Shown here: positions 21,519-33,051 of the stretch, in pieces
Position numbering within the stretch: position 1 is the first letter of the stretch
Layout of the letters: every line of letters begins with the position of its first letter
Source: Utricularia gibba
Taxonomy: Eukaryota; Streptophyta; Magnoliopsida; Lamiales; Lentibulariaceae
Reading direction: 5' to 3'
DNA: 64,000 nt
NCBI GenBank assembly: GCA_002189035.1
Contig: NEEC01000004.1
Location: 5,456,001 to 5,520,000, forward strand
Notes under the pieces: generated by a model
Database searches by the model: none
Told to the model about the DNA's origin: nothing
The model's input: the letters and a program-made list of their open reading frames with translations, nothing else
Program-made: the position numbers and the translations under genes

Positions 21519-24500
21519 ATGAAATCGCCGCTCCGGAAACTGAAAAAATTCGCGCTGCACAAGTCTGACCCGGAGGAGAACAGCCTCCAGTTTTTTTCCG
21601 CCCACATCGATGGACTAAATAAGGCTGCCAAGGTGCCGGAACCTCTACGATTCTGTTTCATCTTATCCAGCGGATGTCTTTGTGTGCATCGGTTGACATA
21701 TTGTATGAAATGCATTGGCTTCGAACTCAATGTTGACGCTTCTTTCACGTATTTTGTGCTAATTGCCACAAGTCTAGGAGACTGTGCTTGCATTTTTACT
21801 GGTTTTGGGCACTTTCGCGGAGAGAAGACGCTAGATCTAATCCTTCAAGTCTATGACGTACATAAAAATTGAATTTTGAGAAATGAGCTACCGTTTTGGG
21901 ATATCTGTGCGTAATCTGGAGCATGAGCTTGAGATGTGTCACATGTTTTACGTGTAGTATAGTAATCTGTGTTCACTGTAGCTTTATTGGCTATCAAACC
22001 TGGGCAAGTTCCGACTTCTCTTCTACCGTTTGGATGTGTTTTTCGGGGTTGGCTTTGGAAAGTAGTTATGATGCACGGTAAACATACTCCTTAGTGGAGT
22101 CACCTGACCAATTAAAAAAAGAAACTTTGAATTGTTGTAGCCGCTGCAGTCATTTTTTCCTTCTTTTTTGCTTGTTTCTGCTGTTTATATGGAAGATCTT
22201 GGTGTAGTTGGTCATCTTACTGTATTTATCTCGGTCCATTGTTGTCTGTTTCTCTTACATGAAAACTGACAGCTACTTTATCTTTCCAGGATGTTGAAAA
22301 CATGAAAATATGCTATGATGGTTTGCTTGCGGCAGCAGCCGCTACAGCAAATAGTGCCTACGGTATTTATTTATCTTGCTCTGTGAAGATATAATTCTGA
22401 ATATGACGTAGGTTTAACAGAAATGCAAGTTTGAGGAAACTGCCGTGGCCATCAATAATTTCTGAAAAGAGTGCTTTAAGATAAAGATTTCCGTGTGGTG
22501 AAAAATGATTGATTTTTGTTTCTAAAATTTAGTTAATGACTCTTTGGTGACGATTTTTTTTTCCCCAAGATAGTCATATCGAATTTGATTTTTTCCATTC
22601 AGAGTTTTCACAATCATTGCAAGATATGGGAAATTCTCTGCTGGAGAAAACTGTGATGCATGACGATGGGAGGCTGGTTAGCGAATACTTATTTACTCTG
22701 AATCCTTGTTCTTTTGGTTGTTTTTTGACTGAAAACTGAGTGATCTTACAACTATGTTCCATTAATGCGCTAGTACCATGCCTTAAATGTTCCAATGTAA
22801 CCATCATTTTTTGATGGCCTGTATGCTGTAAGGCTGTTTTTCATATTTCAAATTGAGTTGTGTTATGATCCAGGACAAGCATTAAAGCAGCTGGGGAGAG
22901 TGCAGCTTGCACTTCCAAAACTTTTTGATTGTTATGTCAGTATCTGTTGTCATTTCAAATTATGTGCCACACCATACATTAGGATGGTTTCATAACACTC
23001 CATTTTATATGTTCTAGAGGTCCCAGATTATCTCAACAGTAACAAATCCATCGGACTCCCTCCTAACTGAGCTACGTAAAGTCGAGGTTGAACAATGCTC
23101 ATTTCATAACCAATTTTGTGCTTCATGGATAATAATTTTCTTCTTATTGCTGCAGGAAATGATTTTGCAATGTGGTGAGAAAAGGTATGAAACGGTTTCC
23201 TTGGGTCCCTTTCTCCCTGGTTAATTCTTTATCCTAACAAATTCTATCTGTGAATCACGTTAATCAAAATCTAGGGATTTATTTGAACACATAGTAGGAC
23301 AGCTTCGAGAAAAAGGTAAGGCCAGATATGGGAAAGTTGATGCACTTACCTCTGACCAATTGAAGGCAGTCCGTGAGGAGTATGATGAGACAGCAAGGTT
23401 GTGCATTTTTCGTGTACAGTCATTGAAAAAAGGGCAATGTCGCAGCCTTCTAACTTTGGCAGCTCATCATCATGCTGCACAGGTCTCATTGATTTCCATG
23501 TTTGTATGGTGCCTTATGTGGCTGCCTGCCTTGATTTGCAATTAATGTCAATTTCTTAAAACAGTTAAACTTCTTCCGTAAGGGACTTCAGTCACTCGAT
23601 GCAGTAGATATACATATTAGGAGTGTTGCAGAGAGGCTTCATATAGATTATCAACTATCTGAATCACATTTCCGGGAGGAATGTGGCGATGGAGGATATA
23701 TTGTAGAAGCCTCTGGAGATGGAGAGTTGAGCTTTGATCATAGCATGAATGTGGAAGCGGAAGCTGAAGTGAGCAACTCTACAGTTTTATCATACATTGC
23801 AATCACTATAAGTTATCCTGTTTGTATCCAATTTTCAGGCATCAAGAGTAAGAAATGACGGACGGTTAAGCATGGGAAAATCCCAGGGGGAACCAATGTT
23901 GAGTCAACAGCACAAGGCAAGTAGCTATTCGGCTCCTCTGTGTTCAGAGAAATATGATCCTGGTGAAAGGCTGAGGGGATGCGGCAATCTCCACAAAAGT
24001 TTAATACACACGTGCTGCCTACTCCTGCTGATGCCAAGGGCTCTTCGGCCATTTCAACATCTCTTTCAAGCAACATGTTAGCAGGAGGAGGAGGAAGCTC
24101 CAAAAATTTATGGCATTCATCACCGCTGGACATTGACAAGCAGAAGAAATCCGTAGATGAGCCAATATCTTGGCGCAGTTTTCCTAAACCTCAAGTATCT
24201 AGTGAAGAGAACAACAGCAACAAACATCTGCTCCCATTACCCCTCCCACTGACAGAGGCAGCTTCCTCAATGCAGGTCGATTCTCTGAGTATATATGACG
24301 GTCATAAAAGTAAAAGGCCAGCTTTCTCTGATCCCTTGGCAAGCAAATCATTGTCCAGCAAGTCCTTTACAGGAGTGGGTGGACCTCAGGCACCTCCATC
24401 TCTAAGTATGCCACACAATTCCTCTTCTATTGCTTCTTCACTGAAGGTGAGTGAACTACATGAACTACCAAGACCCCCGGATTTTCTCAATGCAAAGCCA

Positions 24501-24982
24501 GTTCGTTCTGTTGGAGGTCAAAGACATTCTGCCCCCATATTCAACATGGATCGAGAGGTATCTCCTCCAAGTATAAATACTCTCGTACCATCAAATGAAG
24601 GCTGCCGCTACTTCTCCCTAAACTTACTGTTTCTCGGAGCTTCTCTACTCCCTCTTCTTTTGATAGAACTATATTTAGCTCCGGCAAGCTGTTTCAATCT
24701 TCCCAAGTTGTGCAGATGACAGAGGCGGCGGCTTCTTCAACTCCCCCGCTGACACATTTTCCCCCTTCAAACCTGAAGTCTGTGGAGTCTCCACAACACA
24801 TAGGAGGTACATAACTGAATCCTATCATATGAGACGTCTCCTTGTTGATTTTAAGTTCCTTTCCATCATCGAGAGCCTCATATGGTTTCTGTTCTGAATC
24901 TTTGACTGCGTTCTTTCTGATGCTTTTCTTCTTATTCTAAATGCAACGAGCCTGATATCCAGTAGATGCAGGTGGCAGCTGA
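21519..24982 (+). CDS. BAR-domain protein, At2g33490-like (two frame breaks)
   Basis: Plant-specific protein with an N-terminal BAR-like coiled-coil domain, a fold that binds curved membranes, and a long Ser/Pro-rich tail; cellular role unknown. Exon 1 is 21519-21632 and exon 2 is 22290-22362; further exons are at about 22603-22676, 22875-22937, 23019-23085, 23158-23185, 23275-23480, 23566-23770 and 23838 onwards. The CDS ends with a tiny exon reaching TGA at 24980-24982. The frame breaks twice. Exon 3 ends GATGGGAGGCTG and enters the next exon out of phase unless one G is missing at 22668-22670. At 24616-24618 the CCC run must gain one base for the conserved SRSFSTPSS block to follow. Both are single G/C-run losses. 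Without them the protein would truncate. Confidence 0.78.
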
Positions 24983-26073
24983 GCTCACTCCTGCAGGTTT
25001 GAAGTGGGGAAAAAATGTGCTGCAATTTTGGTTTCGGGAACTTATCAGGACACTAGAATTGTTCTTGGAACAGACAACGCTTGTAAATAATACTTATCCA
25101 CTGCGGTATCCTGCTCTTTGTCGGGGGACTAGTGATGTATGCGAAATCGTGCTTCCTCTGGCCGAGCTTACCAACTAATAATGGTTTTGTTAGGCACTCA
25201 CTATTTTTTCCCTTTTTTAATTTATTGGTTTTAATGCTGTATTTTAAGACAAATGGACGAGTGGACGGGTCCAATGCATAAAGCAAGCTCGTTTTCAGGC
25301 CCATGGCCCGAAACATGAGTTGGAGTTTTTTAAATGTTCTTTTCCTGGGCCGGTTTTCCACTCACGCTTTAGGCCGGGGGTCAGGCTCGGTCCGTGATAA
25401 CCTCATCTCTGGGCCTAAGGAAATGGGTCCGTGGCTTGTAAATAGAGGTCTGAAATTGGGCCTATGCCTAAATAAAAGCCCAATTTAAAGAACAGTTATA
25501 GGGCTGACAAATTTCCATAGAACCACCAAGATTTGTACGGGAGGTGTCCTGTCCTGCCTCTCGGCAGCAGCAGTTCGACGCAAATTCTCTTATCGTGAAA
25601 CTTACCGTATCCAGCAGCGTTCAGAACGCAAGATGATTTGATTCGTAAGTCAATGAAAAGCTTTCGTTCTCCATCCGCAACTCCCGAGATCATCTTTGCA
25701 GAATATCGGGAAATTGGCACATTTTGTAATGTTGTTACTGGAAATTTTCTGTTTTATGTTTATCCGGACGCAGTTTTTGTAGCCTGGGTTCGTGAAAGAT
25801 ATGATTTTTTAATTGAGCCATTTTTGTATCTGTCTTTCATTTAAGCTCTAGTTCCTATCTCGACCATGCTGAAATGTTGTTTCCCTCAATGGTTTTGTCG
25901 CTGTTTTTAGTTTCATTCTTGAGTCCTGCAATGAGCTTCTTTTCCTTTGATGATTGTTATTCCTTGATTTCGAATCTTTTTTTTAATTGATTTTGTCGTT
26001 GACATTATTTTGATGTGGATTTCTGTTTACATGAATCGCAGTCGATTCTATTAGAATCTTAGGTGGTCTTTTG
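24983..26073. promoter_or_regulatory. Upstream region of the MUSTANG-like gene, GGCCCA-rich with inverted repeat
   Basis: About 1.1 kb. Between 25270 and 25490 the sequence holds at least seven GGCCCA/TGGGCC-type motifs. An inverted repeat AAATTGGGC (25453-25461) / GCCCAATTT (25478-25486) is spaced by 16 bases. The rest is T-rich and resembles a 5' UTR intron, with its likely acceptor close to the start at 26074. No other gene is seen. Confidence 0.45.
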
Positions 26074-28701
26074 ATGATGGATAGCAAGAAAATCATAGCT
26101 ATATGCCAGTCTGGTGGAGAGTTTGTGACGAACAAGGACGATGGTTCTTTGTTTTATACTGGGGGAGAAGCATATGCTCTGGACATTGACCAGCATACGA
26201 TGCTCAAAGACTTCAAGATTGAACTTGCAGATACTTTTCAATTCAGTGCAGATGCCATGGCAATCAAGTATTTTCTGCCGGGGAACAGAAAAACCCTTAT
26301 TACCATATCTAAGGATAAAGATCTCAAACGCATGATTAACTTCTTCAGGGATTCTGATCAGGTAGAGGTTTTTATAATTTCCGAAGAAGCTGCTGCACGT
26401 AATGTGTCCACCATGCCTGCCAGCAGGTATTCACCATAGTGCTGATCTGTGAAAATCTTAAGCCCTTTGTGATTGTTGTTCCACTCTTATTAACGTGAAT
26501 GCCAGCAACCTCTAGTAAATTGATGACTTTAGAAGCCTATGTAAGATTTATCAAGCTGTGTCTTTGGTTTTCTAGTTATACAAAATACTTAATTAAGTTG
26601 GTGATAGTGGAATGGGCTGTATTTTTTTATATGTTGGTTTGCTAAGCCTTTTGATCGCACAGGTCAAGCAGGACCACCATGTCCGAAGCAGCAAATCCTT
26701 CTGATATTCCTCTGGATGTCATGAAGACTGCTGTCTCCGATGAGCCTCTCGAAACCACAGCACTCAGTGTTTTCACCAATAGCAATAAGAATCGGAGAGC
26801 AGCAGCTCAGTGGGAGAATATTATTACAGGCGTCGATCAAAGATTTAATACCTTTGCAGAATTTCGTGAAGCTCTCCACAAATACTCCATAGCTCATGGA
26901 TTCACCTACAAGTATAAGAAAAATGATAGCCATCGTGTCACTGCTAAGTGCAAAACAGAGGGCTGTCCATGGCGCATATACGCTTCCAGGTTGGCTACTA
27001 CCCAATTAATATGTATAAAAAAATGGAACCCAGAGCATACATGTGAAGGAGCTGCTGTTAAGGCTGGTTATAGGGCCACTAGGGGCTGGATTGGAAGTAT
27101 CATCAAGGAGAAGCTAAAAGTTTCCCCTAATTATAAGCCAAAGGATATTGCCAGTGATATAAAGCGAGATTATGGCATTCAGTTGAACTATACTCAAGCA
27201 TGGCGTGCTAAGGAGATTGCCAGAGAGCAACTTCAGGGCTCTTATAAGGAGGCATACTCGCAGCTTCCATTTTTTTGTGAGAAGATAATTGAATCTAATC
27301 CTGGAAGTCTTGCAACGTTTGAGACCAAGGAAAATTCAAGTTTTCGCAGTTTTTTATATCATTCCATGCATGTATATGGGTTTCCACCAATGTCGCCCCC
27401 TGCTTTTTATTGACAGCACTCTTCTTTACTCCAAATATCAAGGAACTTTATTGGCTGCTACAGCTGCTGATGGGAATGATGATTTTCTTCCTGTGGCTTT
27501 TGCTGTGGTTGATGAGGAAACTGAAGACAACTGGCATTGGTTTTTGATGCAATTAAAATCTGCTATTCCTACCACAGAGCAAATTACCTTTGTATCTGAT
27601 TTTCAGAAAGGAATTAAGGAGTCCTTGATCAGCATATTTGGGGAGGACTGCTATCACGGTTACTGCTTGCGTTGTCTCGCTGAGAAACTTAATAAGGATC
27701 TGAAGGGACAGTTTTCTCATGATGCCCGACGGCTCATGGTTCAAGATTTTTATGCTGCTGCATATGCATCAAAAGTGGAGGTGTTTGATAGATGCCTTGA
27801 GAACATCAAAGTTATTTCAGCTGAGGCATTTAATTGGGTCGCAAACAGTGAACCAGATCACTGGGCGAATGTCTATTTTAATGGGGCTAGATACAACCAT
27901 ATGACTGCCAACTTTGGTCAGCGGTTCTACAGTTGGGTGTCTGAGGTGGATGAGCTGCCCATAACCCAAATGGTTGATGTTTTGCGTGAAAAAATTATGG
28001 AATTGATCTACAGGCGGCGGCTTGAATCCAATGAATGGGTGACAAGATTGACACCTTCTATGGAGGATAAACTTCAGCATGAGATTGAAAAAGCCCAATC
28101 ACTACAAATACTAAGCTCACATGGCAACACTTTTGAGGTCTGTGGAGAGTCGGTGGAGGTGGTTGATATTGATCAATGGGACTGTAGTTGCAAAGGCTGG
28201 CGCCTCAGTGGTCTGCCTTGCTGCCATGCTATTGCTGTTATTGAATGTCTTGGGCGCGACATTTATGATTATTGCGCCAGGTTCTTTACAACTGAAGGTT
28301 ACCGCTTGACATATGCAGAATCTATTAACCCAGTCCAAAATGTAGAGAAACCGGAGAAATGTGAACTTCCAGTTTCAACAATTGTCACTCCTCCTCCTAC
28401 TAAACGCCCTCCAGGCCGTCCAAAGTTGAAATTGGTGGAATCTGTTGATATAATTAAGCGGCAGCTTCAGTGCAGCAAGTGCAAGGGCCTGGGCCACAAC
28501 AAGAAAACCTGCAAGTAGGTTTCTTCTTTTATGTATCTTGATTGTAGGATTTCAGGCAAGCATTCTTTTGTCTGCAGTTTTCATGCAGACCGATTAAGTG
28601 CTGAGTTACAATTTATTTCCTGAAGGTTGAACAGGCCGGAGGAACCCGAGACTCCTGTTATGTTAAACATGATTGCTGATGAACCCGTTGGAAGTTCTTG
28701 A
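26074..28701 (+). CDS. MUSTANG-type domesticated MULE transposase with PB1 domain (frame break)
   Basis: Domesticated Mutator-like transposase of the MUSTANG family; relatives act in growth and flowering rather than transposition. Exons are 26074-26426, 26663-28514 and 28626-28701. Domain order: PB1-like domain (residues 1-95), MuDR DNA-binding/FLYWCH-like zinc domain (CKTEGCPWRIY, HTC), MULE transposase core (FIDSTLL for the first Asp, VSDFQKG for the second), SWIM zinc finger (CSCKGWRLSGLPCCHA) and a CCHC knuckle (CSKCKGLGHNKKTC). Total coding length is 2281, two short of a multiple of three. The frame breaks at about 27385-27391 (YGF then CRPLLF), consistent with two missing bases. No terminal inverted repeats are seen nearby. 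Confidence 0.85.
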
Positions 28702-31382
28702 TCCTGGAATGCTGCAAGTGCTCTCCTCTTAGTCGTGCATGGCTGGCGTTTGTTGTCATCCCAGTGACTGTAGAAGAACCGCCTTTTACTCATCAGACTT
28801 TCTGTGATGTGTTTTTCTGTTCAGGCAGCCTAGACTTAGCCTCATGGGGTAGAAGTAAAGTGACCTGTGTGTTTTGGGGGTGTGGTGTTTAGCTGTAGGA
28901 GTAAGCGTCGAAGAATGGACTACACTTGTGAAATATAGTTTTGGGAATGGACTTGATCTCACCTCACTGACACAACCCTTTCCTTGCACCTTGAACTCCA
29001 AAAACGGTTATACTGTATTCAAAAGGTTCGTCACTGAATTGGGTCGAAAGACACTGTCGTCCCGATCTCTCTTCTTACTGTAGATTGGCTTCCAGATCAT
29101 GTCGGATATGCTTTAGTACTGTGAATCCACTCATTTTCTCAGTTCCCTTTACTTTTCGCTGGTAATGAGTTTTTAGCCTGAGGATTCCAGCGTGCCATCA
29201 GACTGGGTTTCCCCTGGTTCGTGGGTCGCATCTGGTGGTTGGGCCAGGCTCAAATACATACACATGCGGCTGGGCTATGGCTCAGTTCCTGCGTTTGTGA
29301 CAGGCTTTCAATTCTAGATATGGAACGATTCAGCGAGCATTCTGTAGTGTCGTACGGGATGGGCGTTGGGTTGATCTTTTTCCGATGTGGTATAATTTTA
29401 ATGTGGGAAGAAAACTGTGTGTGCCAAGTGCCATTTGCAGAAGGCATGAGTGATGATGATAAACCTGTTAGATTCCATACATTTGTCTTTTTAGCCAAGT
29501 CTGGCGCAGAGACTCTCCCTGCACCAACTACAACTACATCAGCAAAAGAGACGACGACATGGATGGCTTGCGCAGCCACAGCAGCTCATGAGGAGGGATA
29601 GACAAGGAAGGAGAAGGTGGGATGGGAGGAAGAGACACAGACACCACGCACGCCAATGCATCCCCAAACCAGATGCCAACGCCAAAACGCCTCGTAAAAC
29701 CGGGTCTTACAAGGTCAAGAAAAGGTCTTACAAGGTCAAGAACACAACACAACACAACACACACACGAAATCACAACGGAAGCTCAGGCCGGATAGCACC
29801 GCCATCGATCACGCCTCGAAAGGAACGCCGCCGAGGCCGACGGATTCCCCTGAGACTAGGGGATGCTCCTCTTCAGACGCCGCCCTCATCATCGCTGGAG
29901 GAGGTTCGGCCACACGCTTCATTGTGCGCAGCAGGAGAGCAACTGGGAGTTGGGAGCTGAGAAGGCCAAGGATTGGGCCATATAAATTGTATGGTGGGGT
30001 GTACGGACCATACACACAAAAAAAAACACCATGTGGCTGGTCTGGTCCTCAAAATGGCCGTGGTGACTGACCCTGCTGCCCATTTCAGACAAGGTTTCGA
30101 GTAAATTCAGGCAAAATCATCAAATCTAGACGCCCGTTTCAGTAACTGATCATCAATCCATAGGGGACCATCGAAGAAGCTATTTATGTCTTTCCACACA
30201 CATTGGCTCCATCCATGAGATGAGACTTCATGTGCCAAGGTGAAAACTATAGTCTTCTCATACTGAACACACAAGTACATAACGCAAAACCTCTTCATGA
30301 CTCGACTCCGAGTATGCGCATCCTCATCCCTGACGCCCCTGGTGCAACACTAACACTGCAATCAAACACTCAGAAGCGTATGCGTCTCGATTTGATTCAC
30401 ATGTTTAACCACCCCAAAGATCCCAACAGGATCCCTCTGGACTCCCCCCGCTGTGGTCCTGTTCACTTGCTGGATAAATTATTTAACACTTCAATGAAAC
30501 AAGAAGACACAGGCAAAACAAACCTACAGTAGCCATGATTGCTGTGCCTTACTTCCGCTTGCTTATCTGCTGCTGCATTCATGGTTCCAACACAAATAAA
30601 CGAGACCATAGAGACTGATTCCTTGTTACTTGTTCTGCTACACACGAGACCGCATCCAATCATGCTCCCAACCCATGTACGCGCATAATAGCAACCTGTT
30701 CCTGTTGCTGTGAAGCCAAAAGTTATAAATGGAAGGCAGCGATGGAGGGATGCCCTCATGCCAGAACCTCAGTCACTGTATTTGTATGGTAACATAGGCT
30801 CTGAAAGTGATGCATGTATGTGTCTGCTCCTTCGCCATTGCCCACCCACTATACGACTATGCCAATTTTTATTATTTTATTACTCCTGGATATATTTATA
30901 AATAGAAAGGTGGTCCAATGAATAAACTTTAAACATCTTCTGCGGAAATAATTTTTTTTTAATAATTCCTTGGACCACACCCATCAATCGTCATTATTAA
31001 AATTATTGATTTTATATCATTTATGGTTATAAAAAAAGTGTTTACAGAAATAAACCAAGCTTTTCCCCCCTTTGTTCATCATGTCTCTTTGTTTAAAAGC
31101 GTTCTTGCAGCATTTAATGCCATTCCACCCAACCGAATTCTTTCTATTTATGGCCGGTCGGAAGCCCATATCGCGTATGTACGTGGTTTGGGCGAGGACG
31201 CCCAAATCGGACCAATAATATATGGGCCAGCGCTTCGGCCCAATCCATGCAACATTAGTTTCTGACCACATTTTCGCCACACAATTGCATTATAGGGGGG
31301 GACCGCAATTATTAGTGTTCGTATTAACAGCCTCATTTCCTTGAGAAATATTGCTAGTTAACTGCTTGGGCGTCGGTTGATC
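28702..31382. other. Gene-poor interval
   Basis: About 2.7 kb with many short open frames on both strands, none with a recognisable domain. An imperfect tandem duplication lies near 29700-29745 (GGTCTTACAAGGTCAAGAA twice) followed by a CACAA-type simple repeat. A minus-strand frame at 30107-30298 has reasonable codon composition but matches nothing I know. GGCCCA motifs occur near 31225-31240. I do not call a gene here. Confidence 0.4.
29699..29765. repeat. Short tandem duplication plus CACAA microsatellite
   Basis: GGTCTTACAAGGTCAAGAA appears twice back to back, directly followed by repeated CACAA units and a short AC run. Likely replication slippage; no function is implied. Confidence 0.7.
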
Positions 31383-31583
31383 ATGTGCTTGGGGGTAGTG
31401 AGATGGTACTGGGCGGAGCTCCGGTGGCCGGATCTCAACTTTTCCTACTTCCTCAACTCCTTCCGGTGGCTGGAGGCGATCCCTGTGGACGATGCTTTGT
31501 GGGGTCTGATTTCAGCGGTTGAGTTTGTGGGTCTGGCGACTATGCTCTGCTGCTTCTTCCTATTCTGCGGATGTACCCTGTAA
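31383..31583 (+). CDS. Candidate small membrane protein, 66 residues
   Basis: A short open frame from ATG 31383 to TAA at 31581-31583. The protein has an N-terminal Trp/Arg-rich amphipathic part (VRWYWAELRWPDLNFSYF), then WLEAIPVDDALWGLI and a C-terminal hydrophobic helix rich in Cys and Phe, so it looks like a tail-anchored or single-pass membrane protein. Composition is far from random intergenic frames and reminds me of a conserved family of unnamed plant small proteins, but I cannot name it. TGGGCC-type motifs lie 140-180 bases upstream. The frame could be a chance ORF. Confidence 0.42.
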   Translation: MCLGVVRWYWAELRWPDLNFSYFLNSFRWLEAIPVDDALWGLISAVEFVGLATMLCCFFLFCGCTL

Positions 31584-33051
31584 ACTTTCCGACTTTTAAT
31601 TTGAGTCTTCACCTGTGTGCACCTGTTCAATTCTTCATCAGCTGTTTTTAATCTTGGTGTTAAGTTGATGGTGGATGCCAGAGCTGCAGCAGGTATCTAA
31701 CTTGATTGGGTGAAAAGCTGAAATCTCTATGAACCAAGTCCCTCTCAATCGTGTATATGATGATGAGTAGCTAACATGCCATGGATGTAGATGTTTTTGC
31801 CTTTCATTGGGTTGTGTGGGAAGTAGCAGGATCTATACAGTGTAAAATTGTGTCCATGGAATAGTTTCCAAGCCGCAACTCAAGGAAAAGCGAGCAGTAG
31901 CCGAGAAACAGGGGAGTTTCAGTGAACATGCAATTGTGGAAGAGCACCAGATTGCCTTGTGTAGGAGCAATGCAATTCACACAGGGAGAGTGCCAGCAGG
32001 ACGTGAGAGGAATAGCATGGTTTGAGCCAAAGAAACAAACAAACAAACGATGCTGGTAAAGTTGAATGCTGTTTCCACAAACAAAACTAGTGGCTAGCGC
32101 TGCAACTTTTCACATGGTGCTGTTTCTCTTGGGGGATTACTACTCCGCATCAAACAGCAAAGACAAACGAGCCTAATAAAATATATCAGTGGAGCCACTT
32201 GTACTACACTCGGTAACCGCAAAAACCGACGTACACTGATACTGTATCATGATCGACACTGCACCAGCATTCCATTCTGCTTGAGCAATACATGTCGAAG
32301 TCACAACAGGCTCGGGTTTCCTGCGCCTTCATATCGTGCTGTATTATCACTTTGTGTTGTTACAGGGAAGCGCTTTTTATGAAGCTTGTTCTTCGTAGCA
32401 CTTCCATTTCCAGTGCAGCTTATTTTTGCCATTTTGCACCTGTGTGTCGTCACTACATATGATTTAAGAATGCTCTCATGGGATATGCTGGTTAGGAGTG
32501 TATACGCACTGACCTTACTTCCCTAAGCTGTCTACATTTACATTTAGTTTCTCAATGATCGAACCCTTCGTCCTTCACTCAATCTTGAATCTGTTTCACA
32601 CTGTAAACGTCACGTTTTCTCTCGTAGTACAAGGATTGCATGCCAAGAGAAAACACACATTCCTCAAACTCCACCAAGGAACAAACCCATATGGAGCTTG
32701 TCGATGCCCCAAGTTCCCATATTTCGTTCTCCCGTGAATCCTACTTCATTCATGAAGATGCTGAATTAAATCTTTCGCCAAAAACCCTAACCCTAGATGT
32801 CCAAACGAGTTTCCTGCGAAAAGGAAAGAATTGGACAGACGAATAACTGGGGGGAAAAAAGATATTCAACAGTCAACCGTTAAAATTCTTTTGAAAGGGT
32901 GAAGTGTAAATATCAGCTCATATTTTTACAAAGTAAACCCCAGGCTTAGCCTCGCACTAAAACCTCTGAAAACATCACTTAGGACATACTTTAACAACAC
33001 TAAAAATTGAACTAAAAATGGATTAACTCAACCTTAGAGTTTGTCTAATTA
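31584..33051. other. Intergenic, downstream of WRKY gene
   Basis: About 1.5 kb, AT-rich, with no open frame showing a known domain on either strand. The right end (about 32850-33051) is probably the WRKY 3' UTR. Confidence 0.4.

Noticed and set aside
24556-24666. A small intron explaining the second BAR-gene frame change
   Set aside because: GTATCT...AG within this stretch either leaves an implausibly short (about 43-base) intron or removes the conserved SRSFSTPSS block; a single missing C is simpler.
27380-27395. Programmed ribosomal frameshift in the MUSTANG gene
   Set aside because: No slippery heptamer or obvious downstream structure, and the same kind of break recurs in unrelated genes nearby.
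26663-28514. Active Mutator transposon
   Set aside because: No terminal inverted repeats or target-site duplication seen. PB1 plus MUSTANG-type domains and promoter motifs indicate a domesticated gene.
29250-30070. Several 70-160 codon frames on both strands
   Set aside because: Low-complexity, basic/Pro-rich translations with no recognisable motif, and mutually overlapping.
30107-30298. Minus-strand 63-codon frame with reasonable composition
   Set aside because: No family recognised and no upstream exon that joins convincingly. Left uncalled.
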